Positions 44,668 to 53,444 of a DNA stretch of 64,000 nt are shown here, piece after piece. This DNA comes from an uncultured Eubacteriales bacterium (GTDB lineage Bacteria; Bacillota; Clostridia; Peptostreptococcales; Anaerovoracaceae). Numbering within the stretch: the stretch's first letter is position 1; each line of letters begins with the position of its first letter. Below the pieces are notes generated by a model. It had not been told where the DNA came from, ran no database searches, and worked only from the letters and a program-made list of their open reading frames with translations. The translations under genes and the position numbers were made by a program. The stretch spans positions 1-64,000 of the forward strand of contig CACWSO010000008.1 of assembly GCA_902763505.1 (NCBI GenBank). The letters run 5' to 3'.

Positions 44668-45873
44668 ATGAATCACTCACTTATCAGTGCAGACAACACA
44701 TGGGCGCTGTTCGCCATATTAGCAGCAATTGCAACGCTGGCAGTATATCTGGAGCAGAAGACCCGCATTGGATCCAAGGTAACAGGGTGCGTCATGGCGC
44801 TCATCTTTGCCATGGTCTTGTCCAACACGGGAATCATTCCGCTCGATGCAGCGGCCTATGATTTTGTGTGGAGTTATATCATCCCTCTGGCGATTCCGAT
44901 GCTGCTCTTCAATGCGGATGTCAAGAGAATCGGCAGAGAGAGCGGAAGGTTGCTGATCATATACCTCATCAGCGGTATCGGGACAGTAGCTGGTGGTATC
45001 GTTGCTTACAATCTGCTGAAAGGAGCAATTGCAGATCTCGGTCTTGTGCTGCCGATGATGATCGGTACGTATACTGGCGGCAGCGTCAATCTGGTTGCCA
45101 TGTCAGATGCGTACAATGTTGGCGGAGAGCTTGTTTCATCATCCGTTGTTGCGGACAACCTGCTGATGGCGCTGTACTTTTTCGCTCTCATCGCAGCTGC
45201 GGGATCAAAGTTCTTCCTGAAGCATTACAGACACCCGTTGATCGATGATCTCAATAAGAACAGCGACGGCGGTGCCGAAGGTGCGGCGACATTCTGGACG
45301 CCGAAGGAAGTATCTCTCAAAGACATCGCAATGTGCGTTGCCTTGTCACTGGTGATTGTCGCAGTTTCCGTCAAGATTTCCAGCGTTTTCGCAGCCCTGA
45401 TTCCGACTTCGAACTTCGGTTTGTCTTTGCTGAATGGTTTGCTTGGTAATCAGTATCTGATCATTACAACACTGACCATGCTTGTAGCGACATTGTTCCC
45501 AGGACAGGTCGGGAATATTGCAGGGGCCCAGGAGATAGGAACGTATCTGATTCACATCTTCTTCGCAGTTATCGGCGTACCGGCATCCATATACATGATT
45601 GTGACAAAGGCGCCGCTGTTGCTTTTGTTCTGCGCAATCATCGTATTTGTCAATATGCTGTTCTCCTTTGTCTTCGGCAAGCTGCTGAAGTTCAGCCTGG
45701 AGGAGATCATCATTTCATCCAACGCCAACATCGGCGGACCGACGACGGCCGCAGCTATGGCCATCGCGAAAGGCTGGAACGCACTGATCGTTCCTGCGAT
45801 TCTGGTCGGAACCCTCGGATACGTTCTCGGCAACTACTACGGCATTTTCGCCGGAACGATGATTGGGCTGTAG
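44668..45873 (+). CDS. DUF819-family membrane protein
   Basis: A 401-residue polytopic protein with about ten hydrophobic segments. YIIPLAIPMLLFNADVKRI, GTYTGGSVNLVAMSDAYNV and SSNANIGGPTTAAAMAIAKGW are typical of DUF819 (YjcL-like) proteins, which resemble secondary transporters with a broken-helix repeat. It lies 24 bases after hemB and closes the operon. Transport of a pathway intermediate or ion is possible, but no substrate is known. Confidence 0.85.
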   Translation: MNHSLISADNTWALFAILAAIATLAVYLEQKTRIGSKVTGCVMALIFAMVLSNTGIIPLDAAAYDFVWSYIIPLAIPMLLFNADVKRIGRESGRLLIIYLISGIGTVAGGIVAYNLLKGAIADLGLVLPMMIGTYTGGSVNLVAMSDAYNVGGELVSSSVVADNLLMALYFFALIAAAGSKFFLKHYRHPLIDDLNKNSDGGAEGAATFWTPKEVSLKDIAMCVALSLVIVAVSVKISSVFAALIPTSNFGLSLLNGLLGNQYLIITTLTMLVATLFPGQVGNIAGAQEIGTYLIHIFFAVIGVPASIYMIVTKAPLLLLFCAIIVFVNMLFSFVFGKLLKFSLEEIIISSNANIGGPTTAAAMAIAKGWNALIVPAILVGTLGYVLGNYYGIFAGTMIGL

Positions 45874-45898
45874 AATGCCATCGATTTGTGATGCTGAA

Positions 45899-46147
45899 CT
45901 ATACCGAAATGACAAAAATGGGAAAAAAGGTATAGTTTTCAGAGTTGCTACTATACCGAAACAGTCGCTATAGAGAAAAATGGCATAATTTTTATCATAA
46001 TGACTATGCCAAACCAGTCGTTTTAGAGAATAACGGCATAGTGATATCATATAAAACTATACCTAAATGGTCGATTTCAGAGAAAACGGCATAGTAACAC
46101 CTTAAAAAACTATACCGTTCAAGTGAAATAGATAGAAAACAGTATAG
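45899..46147. repeat. Array of five 37-38 bp dyad repeats with 53-bp period
   Basis: Units lie at 45899-45935, 45951-45987, 46004-46041, 46057-46094 and 46110-46147, so starts are 52, 53, 53 and 53 bases apart. Each begins CTATACC (CTATGCC in unit 3) and ends near GGCATAG or GGTATAG. Spacers are AT-rich and 15-16 bases long. Units 1 and 3 are perfectly self-complementary at their ends with compensating changes (ACC/GGT, GCC/GGC), and unit 5 pairs six bases. Middles share a GTCG-N-TTT-AGAGA-like core in units 2-4. No gene overlaps. Protein-binding sites on one helical face or RNA stem-loops are both possible. Confidence 0.85.
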
Positions 46148-46175
46148 ACGCTAACTTAGTAGAAAAAGAATCGAG

Positions 46176-46217
46176 GCGGTGAATGGATCCATGAGGACGA
46201 TTCACCGCTTTTTATTT
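46176..46217 (+). terminator. Intrinsic terminator after the repeat array
   Basis: GCGGTGAAT (46176-46184) pairs with ATTCACCGC (46200-46208), followed by TTTTTATTT. It ends any transcript through the repeats. The remaining stretch to 46371 holds no gene I can support. Confidence 0.85.
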
Positions 46218-46371
46218 GTGGCAGGATATGGCGGCAGGGGCCAAATGCTGCTAAACGAAATTTAAGAGTGTTGTTGTTGCGGTGCGCTCTGCGTGTATGC
46301 GACAATATACATGTATAAGACTAGATAGATGAGACTTCATAGAATACCGATAGAATCGGGGTGAGAAGTAT

Positions 46372-47529
46372 ATGGCAAAGAAAAAAAGACTTGGAATACT
46401 GACAGTCGCTTTGGCTGTTGCGGTTGTGATCGCAGGCGCAATTATGGTTAACGGCGCCATCAAGGATGCGGCGAAACAGCAGGCTGAGCAGAAAAAACTA
46501 GAGGCGGAGAAACAGACCGAAGAAGTTGTGGAAGAAGAACCTTCCGAGCTTGAGGCAACATTGTTTTTCGCATCGGATTATCAGGAGGGTGAGCAGGGTG
46601 CTCCAAGTGACAACCTGAAGGGAATTCTGAATGCAGTAAAGGTTGACAAGTCAAGTCTTGACGGAATGATTTTCTGTGGCGACTATTCAAATGTTCCCGG
46701 AAAGAGCAACCACGAGATCACGCCAGAGCCTGCAATCAGTGAAATCAAATCAATCTTTGCAGAAACCTATCCGGATTTGTCCGATGACGATATGATTTTC
46801 ACCCAGGGCAACCATGACCCGCTGACGATTTCTATTAACGCCCCGGGCATCCATGAGTTTGATGACTATATCGTCTATGTCAACAATACTGAGATAGATT
46901 TCCCTTGGCAGCAGGGGAAAACATCGAACAGCCTTTATAAAGTGACGCACACCGCTGAAGTGATGAAACTGCGTTTTGAAAAGATGATTGAGCAGGGTGA
47001 AAAGCGTCCTATCATTGTTGCGCAGCACGTACCTCTCCATTTCACGGCGCGTACCGCAAGCGGACATGGGACAGGGGACAATCTCTATTCTTCCCTCGTA
47101 TTTGATGTCGTCAATGAAGCGGCCAATGAGCTGAACATCATCTATGTCACTGGCCATAACCACTCCGGCGGCTGGGACAACTACATGGGCGGCAGCTGCT
47201 ATTTCAAAAAACCGGGTGATACGATTCTCATTCCGGAATTCGACAAGAACAGGATAACGTCGGATACATACAAGAAAGAAACACTGAATTTCACATACCT
47301 GAACGCCGGTTATACGGGCTACAGCAAAGCCAGCCCTGACAACACGCTGACAGGCACAGTATGTGAGATCTATGATAACAAGTTCGTCTTCACGAAGTAT
47401 TCTTCTGAAGGCGTGCACCCGCTCAGCGCAGCAGGCGCTGCGAACACAGATCCGGATGATTCTTCCCTGATTCCTTCGGATAACTACAGCAAGGCACTGG
47501 AAAGTCCGCAGAAAGTAGAGCGGAAATAA
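46372..47529 (+). CDS. Membrane-anchored calcineurin-like metallophosphoesterase
   Basis: A 385-residue protein with one N-terminal membrane segment (about 8-28) and a Gln/Glu/Lys-rich stalk (to about 60), so the catalytic part is outside. Motifs are FFASDYQEG, MIFCGDYSN, TQGNHDP and VTGHNHSGGW, the metal-binding Asp, Asn and His set of calcineurin-type phosphoesterases. The C-terminus is a Ser/Pro-rich tail. RBS: GGGGTGAGAAG. Substrate unknown. Confidence 0.85.
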   Translation: MAKKKRLGILTVALAVAVVIAGAIMVNGAIKDAAKQQAEQKKLEAEKQTEEVVEEEPSELEATLFFASDYQEGEQGAPSDNLKGILNAVKVDKSSLDGMIFCGDYSNVPGKSNHEITPEPAISEIKSIFAETYPDLSDDDMIFTQGNHDPLTISINAPGIHEFDDYIVYVNNTEIDFPWQQGKTSNSLYKVTHTAEVMKLRFEKMIEQGEKRPIIVAQHVPLHFTARTASGHGTGDNLYSSLVFDVVNEAANELNIIYVTGHNHSGGWDNYMGGSCYFKKPGDTILIPEFDKNRITSDTYKKETLNFTYLNAGYTGYSKASPDNTLTGTVCEIYDNKFVFTKYSSEGVHPLSAAGAANTDPDDSSLIPSDNYSKALESPQKVERK

Positions 47530-47550
47530 TCAAAAGCAGAAAACGTACGA

Positions 47551-48093
47551 ATGAAGAAAATAAATGAAATCATAGTTGTCGAAGGCCGTGACGATACAGC
47601 GGCAATTCGCAAAAGCGTCGACGCGGTGACAATCGAGACCCACGGTTACGGCATCCGGCTGTCCACTTGGGATGTGATTGATAAGGCTTACGAAAGCAAA
47701 GGCATCATCATCTTCACTGATCCCGACACGGCAGGGGAACAGATCAGACGCCGTCTAACAGAACGATACCCGGAAGCAAAGCATGCGTTCCTTGACAGGA
47801 ACTTGGCGGAGAAGGATGGGGACATCGGCATTGAGAACGCCTCTCCGGAGAGCATCGTAGAGGCGTTGGAAAAAGCCCATTGTCTGACTGCAACTACAGA
47901 AGCCCAGTTCACACGTGCGGACCTGTTCGCTTGGGGATTGGACGGAACGCCGGGGGCGTCAAAACGCCGGCGGGCGGTCGGCGACAAACTGGGAATCGGC
48001 ATGGCGGTAAGCAAAACCTTCCTGAACCGGCTGAACAGCTTCGGCATCAGCCGGGAAGAAGTAGAGGAAGCACTTCAGGTAATAGAAAAATAA
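47551..48093 (+). CDS. rnmV: Ribonuclease M5
   Basis: A 180-residue Toprim-domain nuclease that matures 5S rRNA in Gram-positives. IIVVEGRDDTAAIRKSV holds the catalytic Glu, IIIFTDPDTAGEQIRRRL the DxD, and IGIENASPESIVEAL the family-specific stretch. The C-terminal part (about 120-180) is the DUF4093-like domain. It is usually next to ksgA and tatD, which are not adjacent here. It is 21 bases after the phosphoesterase. Confidence 0.93.
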   Translation: MKKINEIIVVEGRDDTAAIRKSVDAVTIETHGYGIRLSTWDVIDKAYESKGIIIFTDPDTAGEQIRRRLTERYPEAKHAFLDRNLAEKDGDIGIENASPESIVEALEKAHCLTATTEAQFTRADLFAWGLDGTPGASKRRRAVGDKLGIGMAVSKTFLNRLNSFGISREEVEEALQVIEK

Positions 48094-48130
48094 CTGCTTT
48101 GGATGCAAAGACTCCAAGGCAGTTTTTATT
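48092..48130 (+). terminator. Intrinsic terminator after rnmV
   Basis: AACTGCTTTGGA (48092-48103) pairs with TCCAAGGCAGTT (48112-48123), followed by TTTATTT. It begins inside the rnmV stop codon. Confidence 0.85.
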
Positions 48131-48141
48131 TGCAGAAAAGC

Positions 48142-48186
48142 TTGACACCAAATGGAATTAAATGGTATATATGCAATATATAACCA
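48142..48186 (+). promoter_or_regulatory. Promoter with overlapping near-palindrome
   Basis: Perfect TTGACA (48142-48147) and TATATA (48166-48171, 18-bp spacer). The -10 lies inside TGGTATATATGC-AATATATAACCA (48163-48186), an imperfect dyad that may be an operator for the gene downstream. Confidence 0.55.
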
Positions 48187-48219
48187 TATCAGTATCAAAG
48201 GGGCAGATTGGAGAAAAAG

Positions 48220-49182
48220 ATGAATAAGGGAGTAATAGGGCGAGAGTATGAAGCGTTTTTCAGAAACGGCGGATACCGATTGATGAGACTCATGGCAACG
48301 AAAGCGTTGCTTGAACCATCAGCTGACGGAAGATTTATGGATGTGAATTCGTTGGTCAGACTGCAGTATGGATACGATGCGGGAGACGAATATGCTGCAA
48401 GGATGAAATACCGGAGTTTAAGGAGAATTACGGACATTTACAATCTGGACAGAGCGCTTCATTTGCTGCTTTTGGACTTGCCGAGAAACTGGGAGGAGGT
48501 GATTGATAAACGTTTTGGCCGTAATAAAAAGGTTAGAGACGACGGCACAAGAATCAGAAAAAGCACTGCTGAGAGCGCACTGGCGGCTGCGATTCGAAAG
48601 ATCGAAGGACTCAGCAATGAAAATGTACTGTATTACTATAGTTATGACTTTGCATCAGAAGGTTTATATACTGTACGGAAACTCATGTCCTATTTGGATC
48701 AGGCTGCAGATATCGGCTATGATGTTTCGGAATCAATGCTCATGAAAGCAGTGTTGAGCATGAAGTTGTTTAGAAAGAGCACGCAGGGGATTCTTTATAA
48801 CGATGCACTGCAGGAGTTTCAGGAAAGATCACAGTGGAATGGTCTAGGGAGTGCGGGTTATGCGCCGGAAACCGGAAAGTTCAGAATTGATGAGCTCGAA
48901 ACAGATATCCTGATCAGGGAGGAGGTTGATGATGGCCAGCAGCTGACCGGATTGGAACGCAAAGTGCGCAAAGGCAGGAGCAGTATATTGATCGACAGAA
49001 TGTATGAAATGTATGGAATCATGGAAGCAATCAGAGAGTACCTTCCTGACAAATATGAGCGAATCATGTCATTTCACTGGACCCACAGCGAAGAAAAACT
49101 GACAGAACTATTCCTTGAAGTGGCTGCGATGCTGGCAGTTTCAGAAGATAGGGCAAAATACAACGGCATTATAGAGTATTAG
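48220..49182 (+). CDS. Unknown soluble protein, possibly regulatory
   Basis: A 320-residue mostly helical, charged protein starting MNKGVIGREYEAFFRNGGYRLMRL behind TTGGAGA. A TTG at 48208 would add four residues. Blocks RMKYRSLRRITDIYNLDRALHLLLLDLP and KYERIMSFHWTHSEEKLTELFLEV suggest helical bundles. There is no signal peptide, membrane segment or catalytic motif that I can name. It is a single-gene unit with its own promoter. I do not recognise the family. Confidence 0.7.
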   Translation: MNKGVIGREYEAFFRNGGYRLMRLMATKALLEPSADGRFMDVNSLVRLQYGYDAGDEYAARMKYRSLRRITDIYNLDRALHLLLLDLPRNWEEVIDKRFGRNKKVRDDGTRIRKSTAESALAAAIRKIEGLSNENVLYYYSYDFASEGLYTVRKLMSYLDQAADIGYDVSESMLMKAVLSMKLFRKSTQGILYNDALQEFQERSQWNGLGSAGYAPETGKFRIDELETDILIREEVDDGQQLTGLERKVRKGRSSILIDRMYEMYGIMEAIREYLPDKYERIMSFHWTHSEEKLTELFLEVAAMLAVSEDRAKYNGIIEY

Positions 49183-49213
49183 TTATAATAACCATAATTA
49201 CCAAAAATAGGTC

Positions 49214-49242
49214 TTGATTCTAAATTTTACCTGTGCTATGAT
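49214..49242 (+). promoter_or_regulatory. Promoter of the adhesin operon
   Basis: TTGATT (49214-49219), 17-bp spacer, TATGAT (49237-49242). A terminator lies about 40 bases downstream of the expected start. Confidence 0.7.
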
Positions 49243-49285
49243 TGGTACAAGCAAAAGTGTGAAAAAGATCCGTGGTAACGAAATG

Positions 49286-49308
49286 AAAGGCCCGAAAGGG
49301 TCTTTTTT
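49286..49308 (+). terminator. Leader terminator between promoter and adhesin gene
   Basis: AAAGGCCC-GAAA-GGGTCTTT followed by more T. The GNRA-type loop and strong stem make it a good terminator, placed between the adhesin promoter and its start codon. Confidence 0.75.
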
Positions 49309-49361
49309 GCATTTCTAGAATAGGGGCAGGAAAGAATAGTTTGCAAAGAGGTGAAGGGAAA

Positions 49362-52300
49362 ATGAGAAAGAAGAAAAGAATCAGGGAAAAACTATTGGCC
49401 ATATTTCTCATGGCTGCAGTGACGATCACCATGATACCGGCCGGATTGACACTGTATTCAGACAAGGCAGAGGCGGCGACAACGTATTCGTACTCCATGA
49501 CTAGACCGTCTGTAAAAATCAAAGGTCACAAGGTCCATATTACAACGTTTACAGTAAGCGGACTGGGGCTGAGAGGCTCATGCTGTCAGGTCGGAACAGA
49601 TGCGAAGACAGGCAAGACGACTGCAACAAAGCTGAGCAACACGGATATCAGGACGAAGCTGATGTACTATTATGGTTACCAGAAAGGGTACTTAGGGCAA
49701 ACAAATATGAACGGATTTCTGCTCGGCAGAGCGCTGTCATGGGAGAGTGGCAATACGCGCACATATCCGGCGACAAGTACAGAAGTAAAAAACTTCATTA
49801 AGGCGATGCCTTCTACGGTAAGCGTTCCGAACAGATTTGAATGCTATATATGCAATCCGACGAATGGAGCACAGGATTTTATCGCTTACAAAATGAATCC
49901 CCCTGCGTACATTACACTGAAGAAAACATCGGCAAATGCATTTTCGACAGCAGCCGGAAGCGGATACAGTTTTGAGGGCATCGAGTATTCTGTTTACAGC
50001 AGCAGCGGCGGACTGGCAGGGAAGCTCACCTGCAATGCGAGCGGGTCAACCAATACACTCACGCTTGATACAGGAACATACACGGTCAAAGAAACAAAGA
50101 CGAACAAATGGTATAAGCTGAATCCGCAAACATACAGTAAGACACTTACGACAGGGCAGACATGGACCGTACCCGCCAGTGACAGTCCGGAGACGGGAAC
50201 CATAAAAATAAAGAAAACGGTAAAGGGAAAGTATACCGGAGATCTTGCCTTTGCTTTCAGACTGACGAATACCGCCAACTCTAGTATTGTTTATAACATT
50301 GTCACAGATAAGGTAACAGGTGAGGCTGCTGTCGATGTGATTGAGGGAACCTATCGGTGTGAAGAAGTTCTTTCTGAAGGAGAAGAGATCATCGATTTGA
50401 CAGGAGCACAGACCGGGACGGTTAAAATCGGTGAGACGTACACCTTCGAAAGAGAAAATATGATGCCGGCGTCGGGGACACTGCTGATCAACAAGTCAAC
50501 AGATGACGGCGGGTCGCCGGCAGGTTTCAAATTCAAGGTGACCGGGCAGTTATACAATCAAGGGATCATCACGGCGGAGAAACTGATTGACGCAGCCAGC
50601 CCAACAGTAACGGATTATGATGAGACAGTCTATCAGCTGGGCGAATGGAAAGCTGCAGAGAAGGACATTGATGCGCTCAACAAGGCGGCAGAAGACAGAA
50701 AAAGCGGGAGCATGACAGTTACACTCACCAATGCGCTGACATACAAAGGCAACAAAGGCATCAGCATCCAGGATCTTGTTGCGGATCCGACGGGCAAGAT
50801 TGAAAAGGATACCATCATCACTGACAGCGGTAAAACATACAAAGCATTGGAAGACGTCTCCTACGAAATCATTTATGAGGAAACAGCAGAGCCAGAAAAA
50901 ACAGAGGAAGCAAAGGAAACAGATAACAAAAAGATAGATGTCGAGAAGACCGGAGATAATATCAGAGAGCTTTTTGCTGGGGAGTCTTTTGAAGAATTGG
51001 ATGTTTCCGATATCGATCTCAAAACCGAGGTAAAAGTCAATCTTCAGCCTGTTCAGTATGTTTACAACAGTGAAGAGCCGAGGCAGTCAGGATATGAAAC
51101 GGACACTGACAAACAAATCGACAATAAAAAATCTGAAACGGAGGAGAAGGACAAGTATAAACTCAAGCGCGACAACTTTGACTGGTTTGGAGCGGCCACC
51201 GCATATCAGGAAATAAAAAACGGAGAACTGACAGGAAACAACGAAACTACGGTTGAGACAGGAGATAACGGAACGACTGCGGAACTGAGCGAAGGAATCA
51301 CCTATGGATCATTTACAGTCACAGAAGTGATGACAGAAACACAAAAGGCAAAGTATAAGCAACCTCAGACGCAGACGAAGGAAATCAAGCAGCAGAACGG
51401 ATCTGCTGCTTTTGTATTCTCATTTGAAAATAAGGCCAGATGGGCGGGAGCGGGCATTATCAAAACAAGTGACGATGGAAACGTTTCAGGTATCGCGTTC
51501 AAATTGGAAGGCAAGAATCATAGCGGAGAAGCAATCGAACGAGAGGCTGTAACAGACGCTGACGGAAGGATCAACTTCGGCAAATTGTACGCAGGTGAAT
51601 ACGTAGTGTCTGAAACAGGATTTGATTCTAAGAAATATGAGAACAATTACAAACTGGAAGGATACAAAGTGCCGGCGCAGAGACTGGTCATTACGGGTGA
51701 TGAAACAAGTGATGTAGAAATAAAATTTCACAATGTCCCTTTGAAGAGCCTCTATCTGACGAAGGTGGATAAAGAGTCGCAGTTATTCCTCAAGAACGCA
51801 GTCTTTGCATTGTATGAAGACAAAAAAGAACTGGCGATGTTCCGGTTGATTCTGAATGATTTCGGGCAGACCGAAATAGAGATGATACGATGCGATGCGG
51901 CTTTTTCTTCAGAATTGGGAGATACTGCAAAAGCAACCGACCGCAAGGACGGCGAACAAAATGATTATAACTTCGCAGTAATCAGAGGATTGAAGGAAGG
52001 CAATCATTACACAATCAAAGAGATCACTGCGCCGGCAGGATACGCGGCATCGGTCGATCAGGCCTTTGTCTTTGAGGACGGAATGAAACTGATCATGGAA
52101 AATGCTGCTCCTGAGATCGGCACATCGGCGGTTGATAAAACAACAAAAAAACAGATGTCAGATGCGGAAGGAATGGTGACGATCGTAGATACCGTTTCAT
52201 ATAACAATCTCTGTCCGGGACACAAATATCTTCTGAGCGGAGTCCTTGCTCTGAAGCCGGGAGAGAACAGGACGGTGGAACAAATAGAGCAGGATGCAGA

Positions 52301-53444
52301 GACCATTGAAATCGTGAAAGACGCCAAGGGCAATGAAGTTACAGCGCAGAAGGAATTTGTGCCAAAGTCTGAAAACGGCACAGTGGATATAGAGTTCAGA
52401 TTTGATGCATCACTTCTTGACGGAAAACAGGCCGTTGCGATGGAGCAACTTGTCGACCCGGCGCTAACTGGGATTAATGGCGTGATCACAGTGGTTGCAT
52501 CTCATGAAGACATGGACGATCAGGCACAGACCATCTATTTCCCAAAGGTCAATACAGAAGCATCTGCCGATGACACGGGGAAGAGCATTACAGAAGCGGA
52601 CAACTACGTCACGATTACAGATAGGGTTGACTATTCCAATGTGATAGCCGGAAAGATATATGAAATCACGGGAACGCTCATGGATAAGGAAACGGGAAAG
52701 CCGGTTCTCTCAGGCGGCAATAAAGTAACGTCAACCGTGGTGTTCAGAGCGGAAAAGGAAGGACCTGTTTTTGCAGGAGAAGGTGAGATACTTGTAGAAG
52801 AAACCAGAGATGTGCATGAATTGGTATCCGGCACCGTTGACTTAAAATTTAGCTTTGATGGCTCTGCGTTAAGCGGAACAGGCGCTGTTGTTTTTGAGAA
52901 ACTATTTACCGGCGGAAGTCTTGTCGGTGAACATTCTGATATCAACGATACGAAACAGACAGTCTATCTTCCGGGAATAGAGACGACGGCCAACACAAAC
53001 GGGACAGATAAAGTATCTGACAAAGTGGAGTATAGGAATCTGCTGGCAGGCGAAAAATACATCATGCGGGGACAGCTTATGGATAAGTCTACGGGAAAAG
53101 AACTCATTATCGATGGAAGAGATTTCACGGCACAGATGGAGTTCGTTCCTGAAAAGAGCAATGGTTCCATCATCATGGATTTCCCTGTAAATGTAAAGGA
53201 TCTGCAAGGGAAGACCGCAGTCGTGTTTGAAACATGCTCTCTTGTGACAGACACTGAGTTTGGACCGACGGAAACGCAAGTGATCAGTCATAAGGATATC
53301 AACAACAAAGCGCAGACAGTATCTTTTGATGTTCCGCAGACGGGCCAGAAAGGTCCTTGGATGCTGCTGTTTCCGATTGGCCTGATGACCGCGGCAGCAA
53401 TCAGCTTCCTCCTGAGAAATCTGAGAAAGGCGGGTAGAGCATGA
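49362..53444 (+). CDS. Large wall-anchored adhesin with Cna-B/SpaA-type and VaFE repeats
   Basis: A 1360-residue surface protein. A signal peptide (1 to about 40, KAEAATTYS) leads to a thioester-domain-like region (about 45-185, GSCCQVGTD and YYYGYQKGYLGQTN). Several Cna-B/SpaA-type beta-domains follow (about 190-460, 690-925), separated by a charged, K/E/T-rich stretch (about 505-620). Three VaFE-type modules come next (about 930-1320: SAVDKTTKKQMSDAEG, NYVTITDRVDYSN, KVEYRNLLAGEKYIM). The sorting signal VPQTG lies at 1324-1328, followed by a membrane segment and RKAGRA. Start at 49362 follows GAGGTGAAGGG. It overlaps the next gene by four bases and is probably anchored by the sortase downstream. 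Confidence 0.88.
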   Translation: MRKKKRIREKLLAIFLMAAVTITMIPAGLTLYSDKAEAATTYSYSMTRPSVKIKGHKVHITTFTVSGLGLRGSCCQVGTDAKTGKTTATKLSNTDIRTKLMYYYGYQKGYLGQTNMNGFLLGRALSWESGNTRTYPATSTEVKNFIKAMPSTVSVPNRFECYICNPTNGAQDFIAYKMNPPAYITLKKTSANAFSTAAGSGYSFEGIEYSVYSSSGGLAGKLTCNASGSTNTLTLDTGTYTVKETKTNKWYKLNPQTYSKTLTTGQTWTVPASDSPETGTIKIKKTVKGKYTGDLAFAFRLTNTANSSIVYNIVTDKVTGEAAVDVIEGTYRCEEVLSEGEEIIDLTGAQTGTVKIGETYTFERENMMPASGTLLINKSTDDGGSPAGFKFKVTGQLYNQGIITAEKLIDAASPTVTDYDETVYQLGEWKAAEKDIDALNKAAEDRKSGSMTVTLTNALTYKGNKGISIQDLVADPTGKIEKDTIITDSGKTYKALEDVSYEIIYEETAEPEKTEEAKETDNKKIDVEKTGDNIRELFAGESFEELDVSDIDLKTEVKVNLQPVQYVYNSEEPRQSGYETDTDKQIDNKKSETEEKDKYKLKRDNFDWFGAATAYQEIKNGELTGNNETTVETGDNGTTAELSEGITYGSFTVTEVMTETQKAKYKQPQTQTKEIKQQNGSAAFVFSFENKARWAGAGIIKTSDDGNVSGIAFKLEGKNHSGEAIEREAVTDADGRINFGKLYAGEYVVSETGFDSKKYENNYKLEGYKVPAQRLVITGDETSDVEIKFHNVPLKSLYLTKVDKESQLFLKNAVFALYEDKKELAMFRLILNDFGQTEIEMIRCDAAFSSELGDTAKATDRKDGEQNDYNFAVIRGLKEGNHYTIKEITAPAGYAASVDQAFVFEDGMKLIMENAAPEIGTSAVDKTTKKQMSDAEGMVTIVDTVSYNNLCPGHKYLLSGVLALKPGENRTVEQIEQDAETIEIVKDAKGNEVTAQKEFVPKSENGTVDIEFRFDASLLDGKQAVAMEQLVDPALTGINGVITVVASHEDMDDQAQTIYFPKVNTEASADDTGKSITEADNYVTITDRVDYSNVIAGKIYEITGTLMDKETGKPVLSGGNKVTSTVVFRAEKEGPVFAGEGEILVEETRDVHELVSGTVDLKFSFDGSALSGTGAVVFEKLFTGGSLVGEHSDINDTKQTVYLPGIETTANTNGTDKVSDKVEYRNLLAGEKYIMRGQLMDKSTGKELIIDGRDFTAQMEFVPEKSNGSIIMDFPVNVKDLQGKTAVVFETCSLVTDTEFGPTETQVISHKDINNKAQTVSFDVPQTGQKGPWMLLFPIGLMTAAAISFLLRNLRKAGRA

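Noticed and set aside
45899-46147. CRISPR array
   Set aside because: Units differ from each other at many positions, spacers are only 15-16 bases and AT-rich, and no cas gene is in the window.
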